A DNA stretch of 64,000 nt from assembly GCA_022036555.1 (NCBI GenBank), contig CM039124.1, positions 53,251,431 to 53,315,430 of the forward strand. Direction: 5' to 3'. The notes under the pieces are model-generated. The model searched no databases. It was not told the DNA's origin and saw only the letters and a list, made by a program, of their open reading frames with translations. The position numbers and the translations under genes are program-made. Below, one piece after another: positions 34,601 to 46,583 of the stretch (the first letter of the stretch is position 1; each line of letters opens with the position of its first letter). This DNA is from Microstegium vimineum. Taxonomy: Eukaryota; Streptophyta; Magnoliopsida; Poales; Poaceae.

Positions 34601-37600
34601 GCAGGTCGAGTTCGCAAGAGGGTCGATCCGAACCCCTTGCAGGTCTACATGCATATTTGCGTCATATTTCTTGACAGTTTAAACTGTTAAACATGTTTAC
34701 CAGCTCTGTTACACACGTGCACAACTTTTCTTATTGGTAATTCTCGTTCTTTCTGTATAATCGCATCATGTTAAATAGGGGTAATGATGGCAAGAAAAGG
34801 GGTGGTGGCTTTACAAAATTATGCAGTCTTTCTCCGGCACTTCAAGAGTTTGTCGGTACCTCTGAGTTAGCCAGGACAGAGGTAAACACCATTACCTGAA
34901 TACTGTCCTATGTCTATCTTGCATTGGATGAGTGATACCATAATCATGAAGAGGATAATATCACTGACTTCTTTCTTGCTGTGCTTGTTTGCTTTCAGGT
35001 TGTCAAGAAGCTTTGGGCATATATTCGAGAAAATAATCTGCAGGACCAAAACAATAGGAGGAAGATTTTGCCCGATGAGAGATTGAAGACGATCTTCAAT
35101 GTCAATTCCATTGATATGTTCCAAATGAATAAAGCTTTGACCAAGCATATCTGGCCATTGAATTCTGAGGGTACTGATCCATTGTACACTAATTCTGTGT
35201 GTACAAGTCTCCGTGTCTAGAGCTACTAGAGTTTGCTGTGGAATTTTAAAAGGAAATGAACATAGAAAAAGTCCCATAAGGAAAACAATGAACAGGGAAG
35301 GCAATATTATCGACAAAGATGCTCACATCTAGGAAGAAAAATGCAAATCTGAACTTGATTGAAACATGAAAAAAACTCTGTGGACACATAAAAAAACTTT
35401 TCATGCGAGCTTAAATTCTTCCTGGTTTGTTTCCCAGCTATGTTTATTGCTTTAGATAAGCATAGTGCCATTTAACATGTTTGCGCAAGAGTAAAATAAT
35501 GAGCTCCAGGTTCCATGCCCCATGGTTAGATTACTTTTATTAACTGTTTTGGCTAACCTATCTCTACGTTAGTAACACTCACCACTTTGAGCTCCAAAGT
35601 ACTTATTTGACTCTGATTTGCCAGGTCCTGTCTCTCCTGACAGATCAACACCCATAGAGAAGCCACAAAAGAGAGACAGGAATGAAGGTTAGAAATATAT
35701 AAGTGTCTTCACACAATCATGAGAATCATGAGTTTCTGTTCTCACTATCCTGTTGACGAAATACCCTTTGCAGGAAAGAAGCAAAAGGGTCGCTCTTCAG
35801 GAGCTGGATCTGGTCTTCTTAAGCCCTTCAACTTTCGGATGATTTAGTGAAATTTATCGGCACTGGTGAGAGCATGTTATCACGAGCTGATGTCGTGAAG
35901 AAAATGTGGGACTACATAAAAGAGAATAACCTGCAGGTAAATTCCTTTCCCTGGATACCGCATTGCTGTTTTTACTATCAATGTGAAATGCTTAGACTTT
36001 TCAATACATATTGATAGAGTGGTTCAGTCGTTCAAGCTGGAGACTCTTTTTTGTGAATGTCAAGGCTTCTTTTTATGATTGAATATGCATACCATATGAT
36101 ATGCTGTTTTTTTATTGTATTCTTGCATTATGTAATTATTATATGTGGGTTGTATTTAGAATTTGAGCTATACAAAGGCAGAGAAGCTAGAACTTTTGGA
36201 TCCATTGTTATCATGAAATAGTATGGAGCATATGAACTCATGAAATTGTTACGCAGTGAATGATATTGCCCTGCTAAGGCTAACAACTTCCTAGTATCTA
36301 GTTTCATATTACCCTGGTCTAGATCATCTGCAAGTACCGTATAATCTACTATATTCTTATTCACTAGGCAATGCATAGAAGCCACCTCAACAGATGCTCT
36401 AGAGTAGCTAATACTTGAGTTCTATTTTCTTTCAGGCCCTTTTTTTATTTCAGTCGCCTTCCAGAAATAGGCTGTATGCCTATCCACTATGGCCAATAGC
36501 CAGAGTTCTAAATTGCAGCAGCAACCAGCCAATTACTGTCAGTAACTGGAAAAATCCCTGTGGGTATCAGGAATAGAAAATTCTAGGGCACTTTGGACAT
36601 GTTATGTTGGACTTTTTGAAAAATGTTGTGAAAGAAAATACGAGAACAGAATGCAGTGAGATGTCTCCTGGCTCCCAGAAAATGTCTGGGAAATTATTGA
36701 AAACAGATTTTCAAAACCCTTATTACAGTACTGGCGTTATAGCCTTGTAGGTTTGACCTTTCATGGGCCACAGCCCAACCAAATTGTATTTCCAAGTGTT
36801 AGTATACAATTAACCATTCTATGGTTCTTCTGCAGCCTTATGCCTAGTGTCACCTGTTAGACATCCAAATAAGCGGTGCAATAACTCAGAAGACTGATGT
36901 ATGATTGGTCTGGGTAGAGGAATTCACCCTTTTCAGATATGCTGTGAGCTTGTCTTCTCAAATAGTCACTGAATAGCCAAACCCATGTACCCTTGTGTGG
37001 CATTATTTTAAGTTTGTTGCAAGAATTAGCATGCCTCATGGTTGAATAGTAGGCATTTGTTGTCATATACTCCCTCCTTCCTTGAATGAATGAATAAATC
37101 AACTTATGGAGTTGTCCTAAGTCAAACTTTTCTATGTTTGACTGAATTTTTAGAAAAGACTAATATATTTATGACACAAAATTAGTAGTTAGATATGACA
37201 TGAAATATATTTGTATACTATACTTTTACTGTCATAGATGTTAGTACTCTTTTTTATAAAATTCGTCGAACTTAAAAGTTTGACTTAGGACAACTCTAGA
37301 AGTTGATTTATCAAAGGAGTATATTGCAACAGTCAGGAACATCGGCTCAGTAGCAACACAAAGATCAAATCTTAGGAAGTAATGTTGCAATCAGTGATGT
37401 TCTCGTAAATAATATCAGGGTGTTTCTGCAGATGCATTGTCATTAGGGTGTCAGCCACAAGGTAGGATTGCATCCCTTGTCTCCTTAAGCTATATATAGG
37501 CTGGTAGGATATGCACTTCTCCATTTTTTGTGTGTGGAAAAGGGACTACTTTATTTATTATTCAGGAAAACTACATTCGCTTCATGTAACTTTGTAATAC

Positions 37601-38722
37601 AGACTAGTGCTTGTGGCCGCCACACTGCACAATGCATCGTACATCTAGCTAATTGAACTAGTTCATGAGCTACTCTATTGCACTCCCTTAAAATCTCTCT
37701 GGAAGGTGATGGATTGAAAATGCCACACCACTGTGATCCGATTCTCCATCGATGTCAAACGATATATCGATACCACACTTGCACAATCCAACTAAAGTTT
37801 AGTCAGTTTCTGCACCCACTCCGCAGCAAGCTGCAATCTTTCTTAAGAAGCTATAAGTTCTACTTCCTCAGCACAAGCACGCTCACTAACTGGCCAGGTT
37901 CAAAGAGCTATCTGTCGATCATGATGAAGGATTATAATACCAACACTTGCATCTCTTCCTGATGAAGTGATGAGCCTCATTTCCATTCACCTTAATACAT
38001 TCCAACTATTCAGACGCCGAATTCAAGATGAAAATTTTGTTTGCAGTGCACCACAGACAATTTTGTCATGTCTATTCTTGTGCTAAATTGTTAACTAATT
38101 AATCTGTTAAAAAGAAAAAGGTGGTCTTGATGGCGAATATATTATATTATTTGTATTTTCCTGTCTTTTAGATGCTACTTCCCAGTCCAATCAATTTTCA
38201 ATGTTGTCTTCCTGAATTTCAATCTCAGTGATGCACTGATGCTGCTGAGCTCCATTCTTCTTTGCATTCCAATTAACAAAGCCCTGGGAAAAAGTCTTTT
38301 ACTAAACATTTCAAATCGAACAAATCTGGGCTTTAAGATCGAGGCACTGATTGAGTTAAACAAATCTGGCCCTGGAATTTCCATGTTTCTCTGTGTTTTA
38401 GCTCACCATTCGTTCATGTATTTGCACGTGCCCCAGAATTATTTGGAGTTTATAGTCATTGAGATTGATCCTGTGGAAATAGTAGCAAGGAAGACTGAAC
38501 TAATCCTATCATTATGTTTCCTATGTCTTGTGCTTATTCCTTTAAATAATATCAATTCTGTTTTTTAATTGCTTTCCTCCTTCCTTTCTTTGGTGGTAGG
38601 ATCCTTCTGATCGGAGGAAAATAATCTGCGATGAGAAACTGAAGGACCTGTTAGGAGTTGAAACATTCAACGGATTTACTGTTTCAAAGCTGCTTGCCCC
38701 TCATTTTACCAAGACGAAGTAG
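31696..38722 (+). CDS. DEK_C and SWIB/MDM2 domain protein (UAF30/spp27-like), frameshifted in second SWIB
   Basis: Six exons: 31696-32066, 34779-34881, 34999-35170, 35625-35687, 35774-35936 and 38600-38722. An N-terminal DEK_C domain (1-55, ELVERLQEVL...LSHKKAFIREQVDLFL) is followed by a Glu-rich stretch (~63-115), SWIB 1 (~136-212, LSPALQEFVG ... VVKKLWAYIRENNLQD) and SWIB 2 (FIGTGESMLSRADVVKKMWD to VSKLLAPHF). Such proteins act in the nucleus in chromatin or RNA polymerase I factor complexes. Splice phases work up to exon 5, which is one base short: AAGCCCTTCAAC where LxPLQLSDD needs one more C. As written, translation stops at 35845-35847 after about 260 residues, losing SWIB 2. All sites around it are intact, so this is either a real recent lesion or a sequence error. 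Confidence 0.9.
32685..32822. mobile_element. Tourist-like MITE in SWIB intron 1
   Basis: 138 bases, almost a perfect hairpin, with termini GGGCTTGTTTGGCTGCAC and the inverse. It is flanked by TAA on both sides (32682-32684 and 32823-32825), the PIF/Harbinger-type target duplication. Confidence 0.92.
33836..34647. mobile_element. Non-autonomous hAT-type element in SWIB intron 1
   Basis: An exact 8-bp duplication CATGCATA flanks it (33828-33835 and 34648-34655). Termini are TAAGCCTGCAA and, inverted from the right, TAGACCTGCAAGG. The interior is partly GC-rich (34130-34620) with frames on both strands but no transposase motif. Confidence 0.8.
37068..37321. mobile_element. Stowaway MITE in SWIB intron 5
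   Basis: TACTCCCTCCTTCC at the left pairs with AAAGGAGTA at the right. Inside, AAGTCAAACTTTT near 37120 mirrors AAAAGTTTGACTTAGG near 37275. TA flanks fit the family. Confidence 0.88.
37540..38010 (-). pseudogene. LINE 3' fragment with decayed RNase H domain
   Basis: On the minus strand broken frames give CAEEVELIAS, LQLAAEWVQK, LDCASVV and LRECNRVAHELVQLA in the order seen in the RNase H tail of plant L1-type ORF2. Stops and frame changes interrupt it. It lies in the last SWIB intron, in the opposite direction. The 3' end is near 37540, by a short A-run on the minus strand. Confidence 0.75.
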
Positions 38723-39452
38723 CAACCTGCCATCCATATCTTCTAAAACCCAAAAGGCTGGGTGATTTTGTTTTGCAGAATGTGTAATCATGGAACAGTT
38801 AGGAGCTATGTCAGTGGTGTGAAATTTTTAACTTGTGGGAGTCGATGTCACTTTTTGAACATTACCAGTAAAGTAGGTTCCTCAATGTCTAATGAAGTTA
38901 TCAACTGTTTACTAACTGTTCCGCACTCCGAAAATGTAGGGACATAAAATTATCCGTGTGGTTTCTAGTGCGTTCTTTCTGAGTTTATGGGTCACCATTT
39001 TTATGCTCAGGGTTGGGGATGATATTGTTTGGTCTCCTCAAATGACCCTAGTGGTCATGGAGCCGTAAAGGAGGCAAAGGAGAGCACTAGCGCTTCTCTT
39101 AGGATTTCAGGGTTTTCCACTTTTCAGTGAATCTTTCATCCTTTTAGCTTCTGATATGGTGAAGTTTGTAGCAGTAGTGCAACCACTTTTCTGATTCTTC
39201 CCACTGACTTGGCACTGGTTTCTTTGGTCCCTCCATTTGTTTAAGAGGACACAGGTTTATTGTATGGGTCACCAAAGCTGCAGCTGCTGTTGTCATGTGG
39301 ATGGCATGGCAAAGTGGGTCAATGTCGCAACGTTTCCGTAACGCGATTTGCACTGTTTTCACCTACTGAGGTCGGATTCCGGGAATTTTTTGTTCCGAGG
39401 GGTACACACTGCAGGAGCAGAATGTGAATCTGGTAAGGTGGGAGTCTGTTCT

Positions 39453-39790
39453 GGCCTGTTTGGTACAGCTTATTACAACTTTATGAAGCTGTTGTAAGTT
39501 GTTTTTTTATCAAACATCTCTTTTTAAAAACAGTTTTACTCATGAAGCTATTTTTCTTCTCTTTTCATAAAGATCTCATAAAGATATGAAGTTGGATGAA
39601 GCTGAAAATAATAGCTTATCACAATTCTCTCCCTCTTTTCTCTCTCACATGTATGCATAAAGTTATTGGTAAAGCTGTTTTATCAAACATTTTTTTCAAA
39701 ATAGTTCAGCTTCACCTAAAGAGTTGTTTATAAAGCTATTTTTTAAAAAAACAGCTTTACGAGTGAAGCTGAACTGTATCAAACGGTCCC
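39453..39790. mobile_element. MITE with GGCCTGTTTGGTACAG ends
   Basis: The left end GGCCTGTTTGGTACAGCTT pairs with GAACTGTATCAAACGGTCCC at the right. The interior has further inverted AAGCTG/CAGCTT words. It resembles Tourist or hAT-type MITEs. No clear target duplication. Confidence 0.75.
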
Positions 39791-40358
39791 TTAGCTGTTC
39801 GGTTGTGCGGCGTGGGCTCCCGTCATCGTCGTAGTCAGGTGGCGGTTGCCGGGATCCGTCCGTTTGGAGGTGGGGTCACTGGAGACTCTGGATAGACTCT
39901 GGAGTCCGGACCGAACTCAAGCGTCCTCCTCATTGCCCTTGTGCAATCGAATCTCGGATCCTTCATGATTCATTTATATTTTATTTTATTGATTCTCGTG
40001 GTCGATTTTTTTTTAAGTTCCCGTGGTCGAATTTCTTCATAAATTGCTGCGAAGCTGACATAATAAACTGCCAAAAGTCTCCTTGTGATGCTAACATGAA
40101 CGGCACAGGTTTCTCCTCATGTTTGCTGGCGATTTGAGTGAAAGCCGATGACCCAGTTTTCTCCTCCTCATGTGAAAGCCGATGGCCCTGGCTGAGAGAC
40201 GCGAGGAATAGAGGCAGCAGAGCAGAGCACAGCGACGTCCCCGTGGAGCTGCACGGGATTCTAGCGCGCGTGGCGTGGGGTGGCGTCGCGTCGGTGTCCA
40301 TCGCTAAAGATCGGGCAAGATTCCAACCAACCGAGCTGGGCGTCAGGGCGTGAATCAT

Positions 40359-40654
40359 GGCTGTGTTTAGATCCGTGAAAACTCATCTGAAATTTCAACA
40401 CTTTACAAGATTTCTCGTCACATCAAATTTTTATTCCTCGTCACATCAAAATACCATCACAAATATGGAGTACTAAATATAGATGAAATAAAAAACTAAT
40501 TACACAGTTTTGTTGTACTTTACGAGACGAACATTTTAAACCTAATTAATCAATGTTTGGACAATTATTACTAAATAAAAATAAAATTACTATAATGTAA
40601 CGTGACAAGTACTATAGAATTTTTTTTACCCATTTCGCGAATCTAAACACAGCC
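40359..40654. mobile_element. Tourist-like MITE with GGCTGTGTTTAGAT ends
   Basis: The left end is GGCTGTGTTTAGATCCGTGA and the right end is GCGAATCTAAACACAGCC, inverted. The interior shows TTACGAGACGAACATTTTAA, a block common in this grass MITE group. The flank is palindromic (CAT/ATG), so the 3-bp duplication cannot be read with confidence. Confidence 0.88.
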
Positions 40655-43600
40655 ATGTATTTGCAAGGGAAAAAGAAAGATCTGGCCAGAGATCGCCGAA
40701 GGGATTGGTGCCGAGTGCCGTGTGGCCCGTGCACCCGTCCCTGTCGCCCAGATGGCCTCCGGATTCGCCCACATCGTCTGCTTCCGGTAAAACCCACTCG
40801 ACGACGGCCTCAAAAAAATATTTCAGATTCTGAGGTCTCAGCTATCTGCTCCACTGGACAGAATTGTTTTCGGTGATATTACTCCGATTCTGAGAAACTG
40901 CAAACCCGAAATACTCTGTAGCAGAAAATCCATGATTTCAGATAGTGTACTGTTCGATCGTCTGACCTTTCAACGTCATGAAATTCAAGGGTTCTAATAA
41001 GAAGAATGGTGAGTGGTGACGCGCAACGCAATTGTGAGTCTTCAAGTGACACAAGCGCCAGGAAGTGGGTTTACATGCCTTTTTTTTCAGTCTTCACGAG
41101 GTGACTCTGCGCCAACTAGTAGGGCAAAAGAGAGGGTCAAAACTCAAAAATATCGGGGGACCAACCAGGCAGGCATGAAGGAGGAGAGGTCAAAGCCAAC
41201 ACCTTTAGGCAGAAAGATAAGGATAAAGCGCAAGTCGATGTGCTTGGTGCTGGAGAGCGCGCCGTGGAGAGTTGGTGGCGTTCCCCCGGACTTCTCTTCT
41301 CTTGCTTCGATGGCAGAAGTCAAACACTTTTATTCTGGAAAAAAGAAGAAGAAATGAGTTAAATGGCTGGAAATTGGCAACTGGCCAAGCAACCCTTTTT
41401 ATCGCCACTTCTATCGGTCCTCAACCAAGTGCAATATGAGTACAGGATATGTACTCTGTACTTGCTTCCTTCTCCTGTTCTCCCTGTGAAATAAAAACAA
41501 AGCCGGCCTTTTCTCTTATGTTTCAGTGATTGGAAATAGTGTAGTAATACATGCACTAACATTCAGAAGCTAGTCGTCAAAAAGAAGAAAAAAATGCATT
41601 TTTTGTTGTTGTTGTAATAGCAACATCTACGTAGGCCTTTTCGTAGCCATGAGATTTGAACCACTACGCTCCTATATATTCCTTGTATTTGTATTATAGA
41701 TAACAAGAAGACATCAACAAAGATCAGGAACAATGTGTAGACACACCGCTCCTACTGCGTCAAAGGGCCAGACTTTCTATATGTTATCAGGTCTTGCAAG
41801 TTGCTATCCTCCATTGTTATTAGCTGGCGAATCTTGCGGATATGTTCACAAGATTCTGAGTGCCTGTGATAATATAAACGTCCAGTTGCTAACAAAGAAC
41901 AGCACGTTGGAAACTTTAGCTGCTCTAGGTCAGACGCTTTCTGCATCCGCCGAGCCAATCAGGCTGGCCTGACCAAACGCAGCGACTAGTAGTGGTGGTA
42001 CTACTCCATAAAAAATACTGTAGATTTGAGAAATGCGTCCATGCATCTCTCTCTCGGACACCTGGACTGGACGCTTTGGCCGGAGCCAAGCTGTCGTTGA
42101 ACTTGAACACGTACTCCGTAGTCCGTAGAGCGGTAGAGGAAGAGGGGAAGAGCCATGTTGGCATGTTGTTCTAGTAGATTCCTTTGGCCCCTCGAGGCAG
42201 CCATGGGCCGTTTTGGGTTAGCCCCCGTTTTGGTACGGCCAAGAATGCGACTTGTCCTTTGCAACCATCGGTTCTTGACTTCTGGAAGCTGGATACCTAT
42301 CTGAATTCTGAACTGGGGTTGGGGTGACAAACTTCCACACGGCGTATGGATCCACATGTTACTCCAGACTCCAGCCTTGGTAAATGGTGACACGGTATAG
42401 TGTCATATTTTTCTAAAATTGCATTGGACTATACGACTGGTAAGGAATAGAGATACCAATCAATGGTCCCCATTTCTGATTCTCCGAGAGTACCTCCCTA
42501 TTACAGAAACGAGGCCAATTTTTTCCTAACAGAGATTTGGAAAACTCATCTCTGACGGGGATGTTTCTTTGTCCCTCCTCCCGTTTTCTTTACATGCACC
42601 TAGATAATTCTGAAACTTATGATGTCTTCATTATGCAGTGTGTATATTTTTGAGTGAAAGTTCATTAGCTGTGTACTTGTAAAAAAATTGGTAAATTCAG
42701 ATTATGGTCTCTCTAGTAAGGATCGGATAATGACCAATACGTTTCACCTATGGTGTTACAAGAATTTTGTTGCTTATCACAGGTAGTCAGGGAGTAAATT
42801 AGAAGGTTATGAAATGCCTGAGCAGACAGAGCAGTGCTGTTTTGTCTCTGACCAAATCCCCTAGCCCCTTGCTCACCTGTCATCTCAGGTCGGCACAGGG
42901 AACCACAGGGATCTAGATCGGTGCTCTACTACTACTTGTAAACGTTTTTTTTTTTTGGACAACATACTACTTGTAAACGTTGGTAGTCGGCACTCAAGCA
43001 TATACATGGACAAAAAGGCAATTTTAGTAGTGGGAAAAAACTTCCTGAAAACGGAGAGACTGAAAATTTTGACCTTCTCCTAGAGATAAAAAGCCTCTGC
43101 ATAATCAGTAGGGAAAGGACGAGGTAGACTAGCCACTAGCCAGGTAGCAATCACAGAAAAGGCATGAAACAATGCCACTCTCATGCAATTGGAGAGACAT
43201 TTCAACCAATCAAGGAATCCAATTCAGCACTGATGATAATGCTATCCTTTAATTTGGCCAGAGTCCAGAGCAGTCCACATTCTACATTTCTGGGGGCATC
43301 CCCTTGTCGTATCATCTGCCTTTCCTCCTTTTAGGTGCATCATCAGTGCATGCATGGTGGCTCAAAAGAGAGAGATTCCTCAGCCCTGCTCGTCCAAAGT
43401 GCGCGCCTTTTGTTTTGCTTGAGAACCCAGCCCAGCGTTGTCAAGATGCGGGCAGATAGGTTCTCCCGGATTCTCGTTTCATATGGTTGGAGACTTGGAG
43501 TTGGAGGCCGGCATTGGAAATCAATTCCTGACGAAATATTGTTTTCAGTGGGGGCATCTCTTTCTCTTTGGTGATCAGCTTCTGGATCAAGTTCTATACT

Positions 43601-46583
43601 TGCATGAAACTATAGCGTGGTATCTATGAACAAGAAAATTTGCAGCTGTTGACTACAGTAGCATGTTTACAGCACATCAGAAAAAAAAAAAGGTGCAGAG
43701 CATCTAGCAAACTCATAAAAAACCAGAGGTGCAGCAGTTTTTGATACAGAAGTAGGGTGGTTTACAAAATGTATGATTTTTTTTACACTGTACATGTTAA
43801 CGTTCACGAATGCTTTCAAGTGGGGCCACAACTCTGACGAGACACACCGTACCTTTCAGGTTGGAGATAACAAGCAAGCCACTGTGTCCACATTCTACGG
43901 TTTGGATAAGAGAGGCCAGGTACAATGGATTCTTGTGTCTGTTTCCATCTTCTCTCGATAACCCAAAGAGTGACATCGACTTTTCTATCCTTTGCCTGCC
44001 CACGATTCTGTCTTGTTGGTAAAGTGCTACGGAGTACTAGAAGATTAGCTACACTGAGTGGATCGAGATCCGATTATCAGTTGCCCAACCATATAAACTT
44101 TCTGTGTTGTGGATATATGGCATTTTGGGCATTAAAGGTCTCTAAATGGCTTTTATATATCAGTGTCTTTTAGTGAAAAAATATGTAGATTAGCATTTCC
44201 TCCTTCAGTCACAGATATAAATCGTTTGGCCGTTTGGGACACCAAACGGTGCATAAGGTAAAACTTTGCAAAAAAGATTATGATCTAATTTTATGAGCCT
44301 TACATGATGCACCTCAAAGGAGGAAAGCCAGATGATACGACATATTTATGCACGTAGCTATAGAAATGTTATCGTTGTTGTCCTCTGAATATTCTTTAGA
44401 AATTATAACAGAGAGGGTTCGTCTTTGAGTTCAGTGGAATATATACGTCGCTGAAATAATGGCCTGGTTGGGTTGAGATTCCCTGTCTCTAACAGTGAAG
44501 CCCAGTACATAAAAAAAAAAAAGAGTTTAGCTAGCTGCTGCTGCTGCTACTAGTGAAAGAGTTCGGTCCGTCCTGTCCCGAGGCGGAAGATACGTAGGAG
44601 TTAGAGCTGCAAAGGATTAACCTTTAGGTACACCACTGAACTTCTATAGTTTAAATATTTGTACTACTTATAGTTAAGAAAGAGTACAGATATTTCAATT
44701 AAAAAGGTTCGGAGGTGCATCTAAAGATCATTTATTTGCACCCCTAGTAGTAGTAGTGGAAAAAAAAAAGACAAGGCATCCAGTGAACACAGGGCGCAAA
44801 TTAACCCATCCCTAATCCCTCCTCCAAAAAGATGGACGCAGAAACGAGCCAAACCGTACGTGAACCATCAGGCATCAGTGTAGATTCCTGCTGCTCGCGC
44901 CGCACTCAGGTCGCATGCGATGCGAGAAACGGAGGGATAGGATTTTTCCCAAATCCTCCAAAGAAGAAAACGGGCAGAGAGAGATAAGGTGAGGCGGGGG
45001 CGCGTACGTAACGTGTCGTGTCGTGTCGCGCGGCGACTCGGCGGGGGCGGGCGGGCGGAGACCGTACGCTATCAGATGCGGCGGGCCGATCCCGCGCGCG
45101 CGAGCGAGCGCTTCCCACTTGGGTGGGTCCATCGGGTGAGTGTGAGCCGCGTCACCGCGCACGTCCGAGCGCCCCGACAGCGTCGCGCGCGTGGGCGCGG
45201 GCCCCGCGGCAGCGGACGGTCCCCGTTGTTCCGCTGCCCAGACAGACCCAAGAGGAGTAGTACTACTGCTCTGCCCAATCCATATCCACTCCCAGAGAGA
45301 TGCGTCTACTCGCGACTCTCCCTCGGTCCCTCCTCGCCGAGAAAGGGAAATCACGGCGGGGCGCCCGTGCCGTGTCGCGTCGGTTTGCCTGGGGGTCATC
45401 GCCTCATCGGTAGATCATTTCTGCTGGGCGCGCGGCGCGGTGTACCGTGTGCCGCTGCTGCTATCGACGATTGGTTTACATCGTTCATAGTGTAATAGGA
45501 TAGGACAAGTTTGATGTACACATCTCCGAGACTGATCCGGTCACCTATATATTTTCTTATACTCGTATAGTCCGTTCGAAGAAAATACAAATACATATGT
45601 GATAAATCTATAAATTAAATTTAATTGATTTGCTATTCTACATGTGCCTGAAAATTAACGTTTGTTCAGGCTACAGCTCTAAACCGTCATATAAAGATCT
45701 AATATATCTAAACTCACACAAAAGAAAAGACATATCAAAAGACCACAACATCGCCTGAATAAAAAGCAGATTTCAGACACCTGTTTTTTAGGAAAAGTGT
45801 AAATTTAAACCTGAGTAAGACGACATGTCCCTTCGTAAAAATATCTAACGTGTTTAGAGTTTTAGACACGCTCGCACCCAGAAGCATTTTTGTTTGTCTA
45901 ATGTAATCGGCTCTTTGAGCTATTAGTTGACCCTTTTTATTACTTCGATGAAAAACGTATCTCCAGCCGAGCATCTTATTAATAACTTTTCGGAGTATCT
46001 TCAAAAAAAATAGCTAAATCTCTTTAAAAAGATAAATTTGGTTATTATTAAAAGAAAAAAATATATTCAACCGACTTTATAAATGATTCTCAAAATTTGT
46101 TAGCTCTCAATCCCACTTTATTCACTCTTTACTTTTCGATAGACTATCTCGCTACTTCGCTAGTCATTATTGGAGTAATCTTTGACTAATTTTTTTTGAT
46201 GATCTCTTGAAGATGTTCTTATCCTTGACTAAAAGACGGCAAGTCTTGTATAATAACTGACGTCATGCTTAATTTGATCGGTAGACATCATCCTCGATGA
46301 TGCTTATCTTAGGTATGTGTTTAATTATAAAGGTCTCTTAGATCTTTTTATTTTAAAGGAATTAAAATCTATTTTATAGACTAGGCTATTTGGTTTGGGA
46401 TAGAGGCCAACGATGGTGACTATGACACTAGCAGAGTGTTGTGCCTTAGCCATTGGCGCACCAACTTTAGATGATATCAAGATACTTTTCTCCCTAGCTA
46501 GAGTGAGATATGCACCGTGTTTTTTTTACGTTTTCTAGGGGGGGATCCCCACCTGGTATATTAGAAAGCTCTCATTTACAACA

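Larger units (their letters stand above)
38723..46517. other. Long intergenic region, MITEs only
   Basis: Immediately after the SWIB stop codon the 3' UTR and flank are expected. Two MITEs are listed separately. A GC-rich block at 44900-45440 has promoter-like base composition (CpG-rich, with GCGCGCGAGCGAGCG-type runs), but no reading frame on either strand has a recognisable domain. The rest is AT-rich with short A- or T-runs, for example 42946-42958 and 43680-43691. No RNA gene was found. Confidence 0.5.

Noticed and set aside
37678..37962. 94-codon plus-strand frame in the SWIB intron
   Set aside because: Shadow of the decayed LINE RNase H domain on the minus strand.
41648..41672. B-box-like GGTTCAAATCTC on the minus strand
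   Set aside because: No A box or cloverleaf around it.
44875..45495. 168- and 174-codon frames on opposite strands
   Set aside because: Same compositional cause; no recognisable protein.
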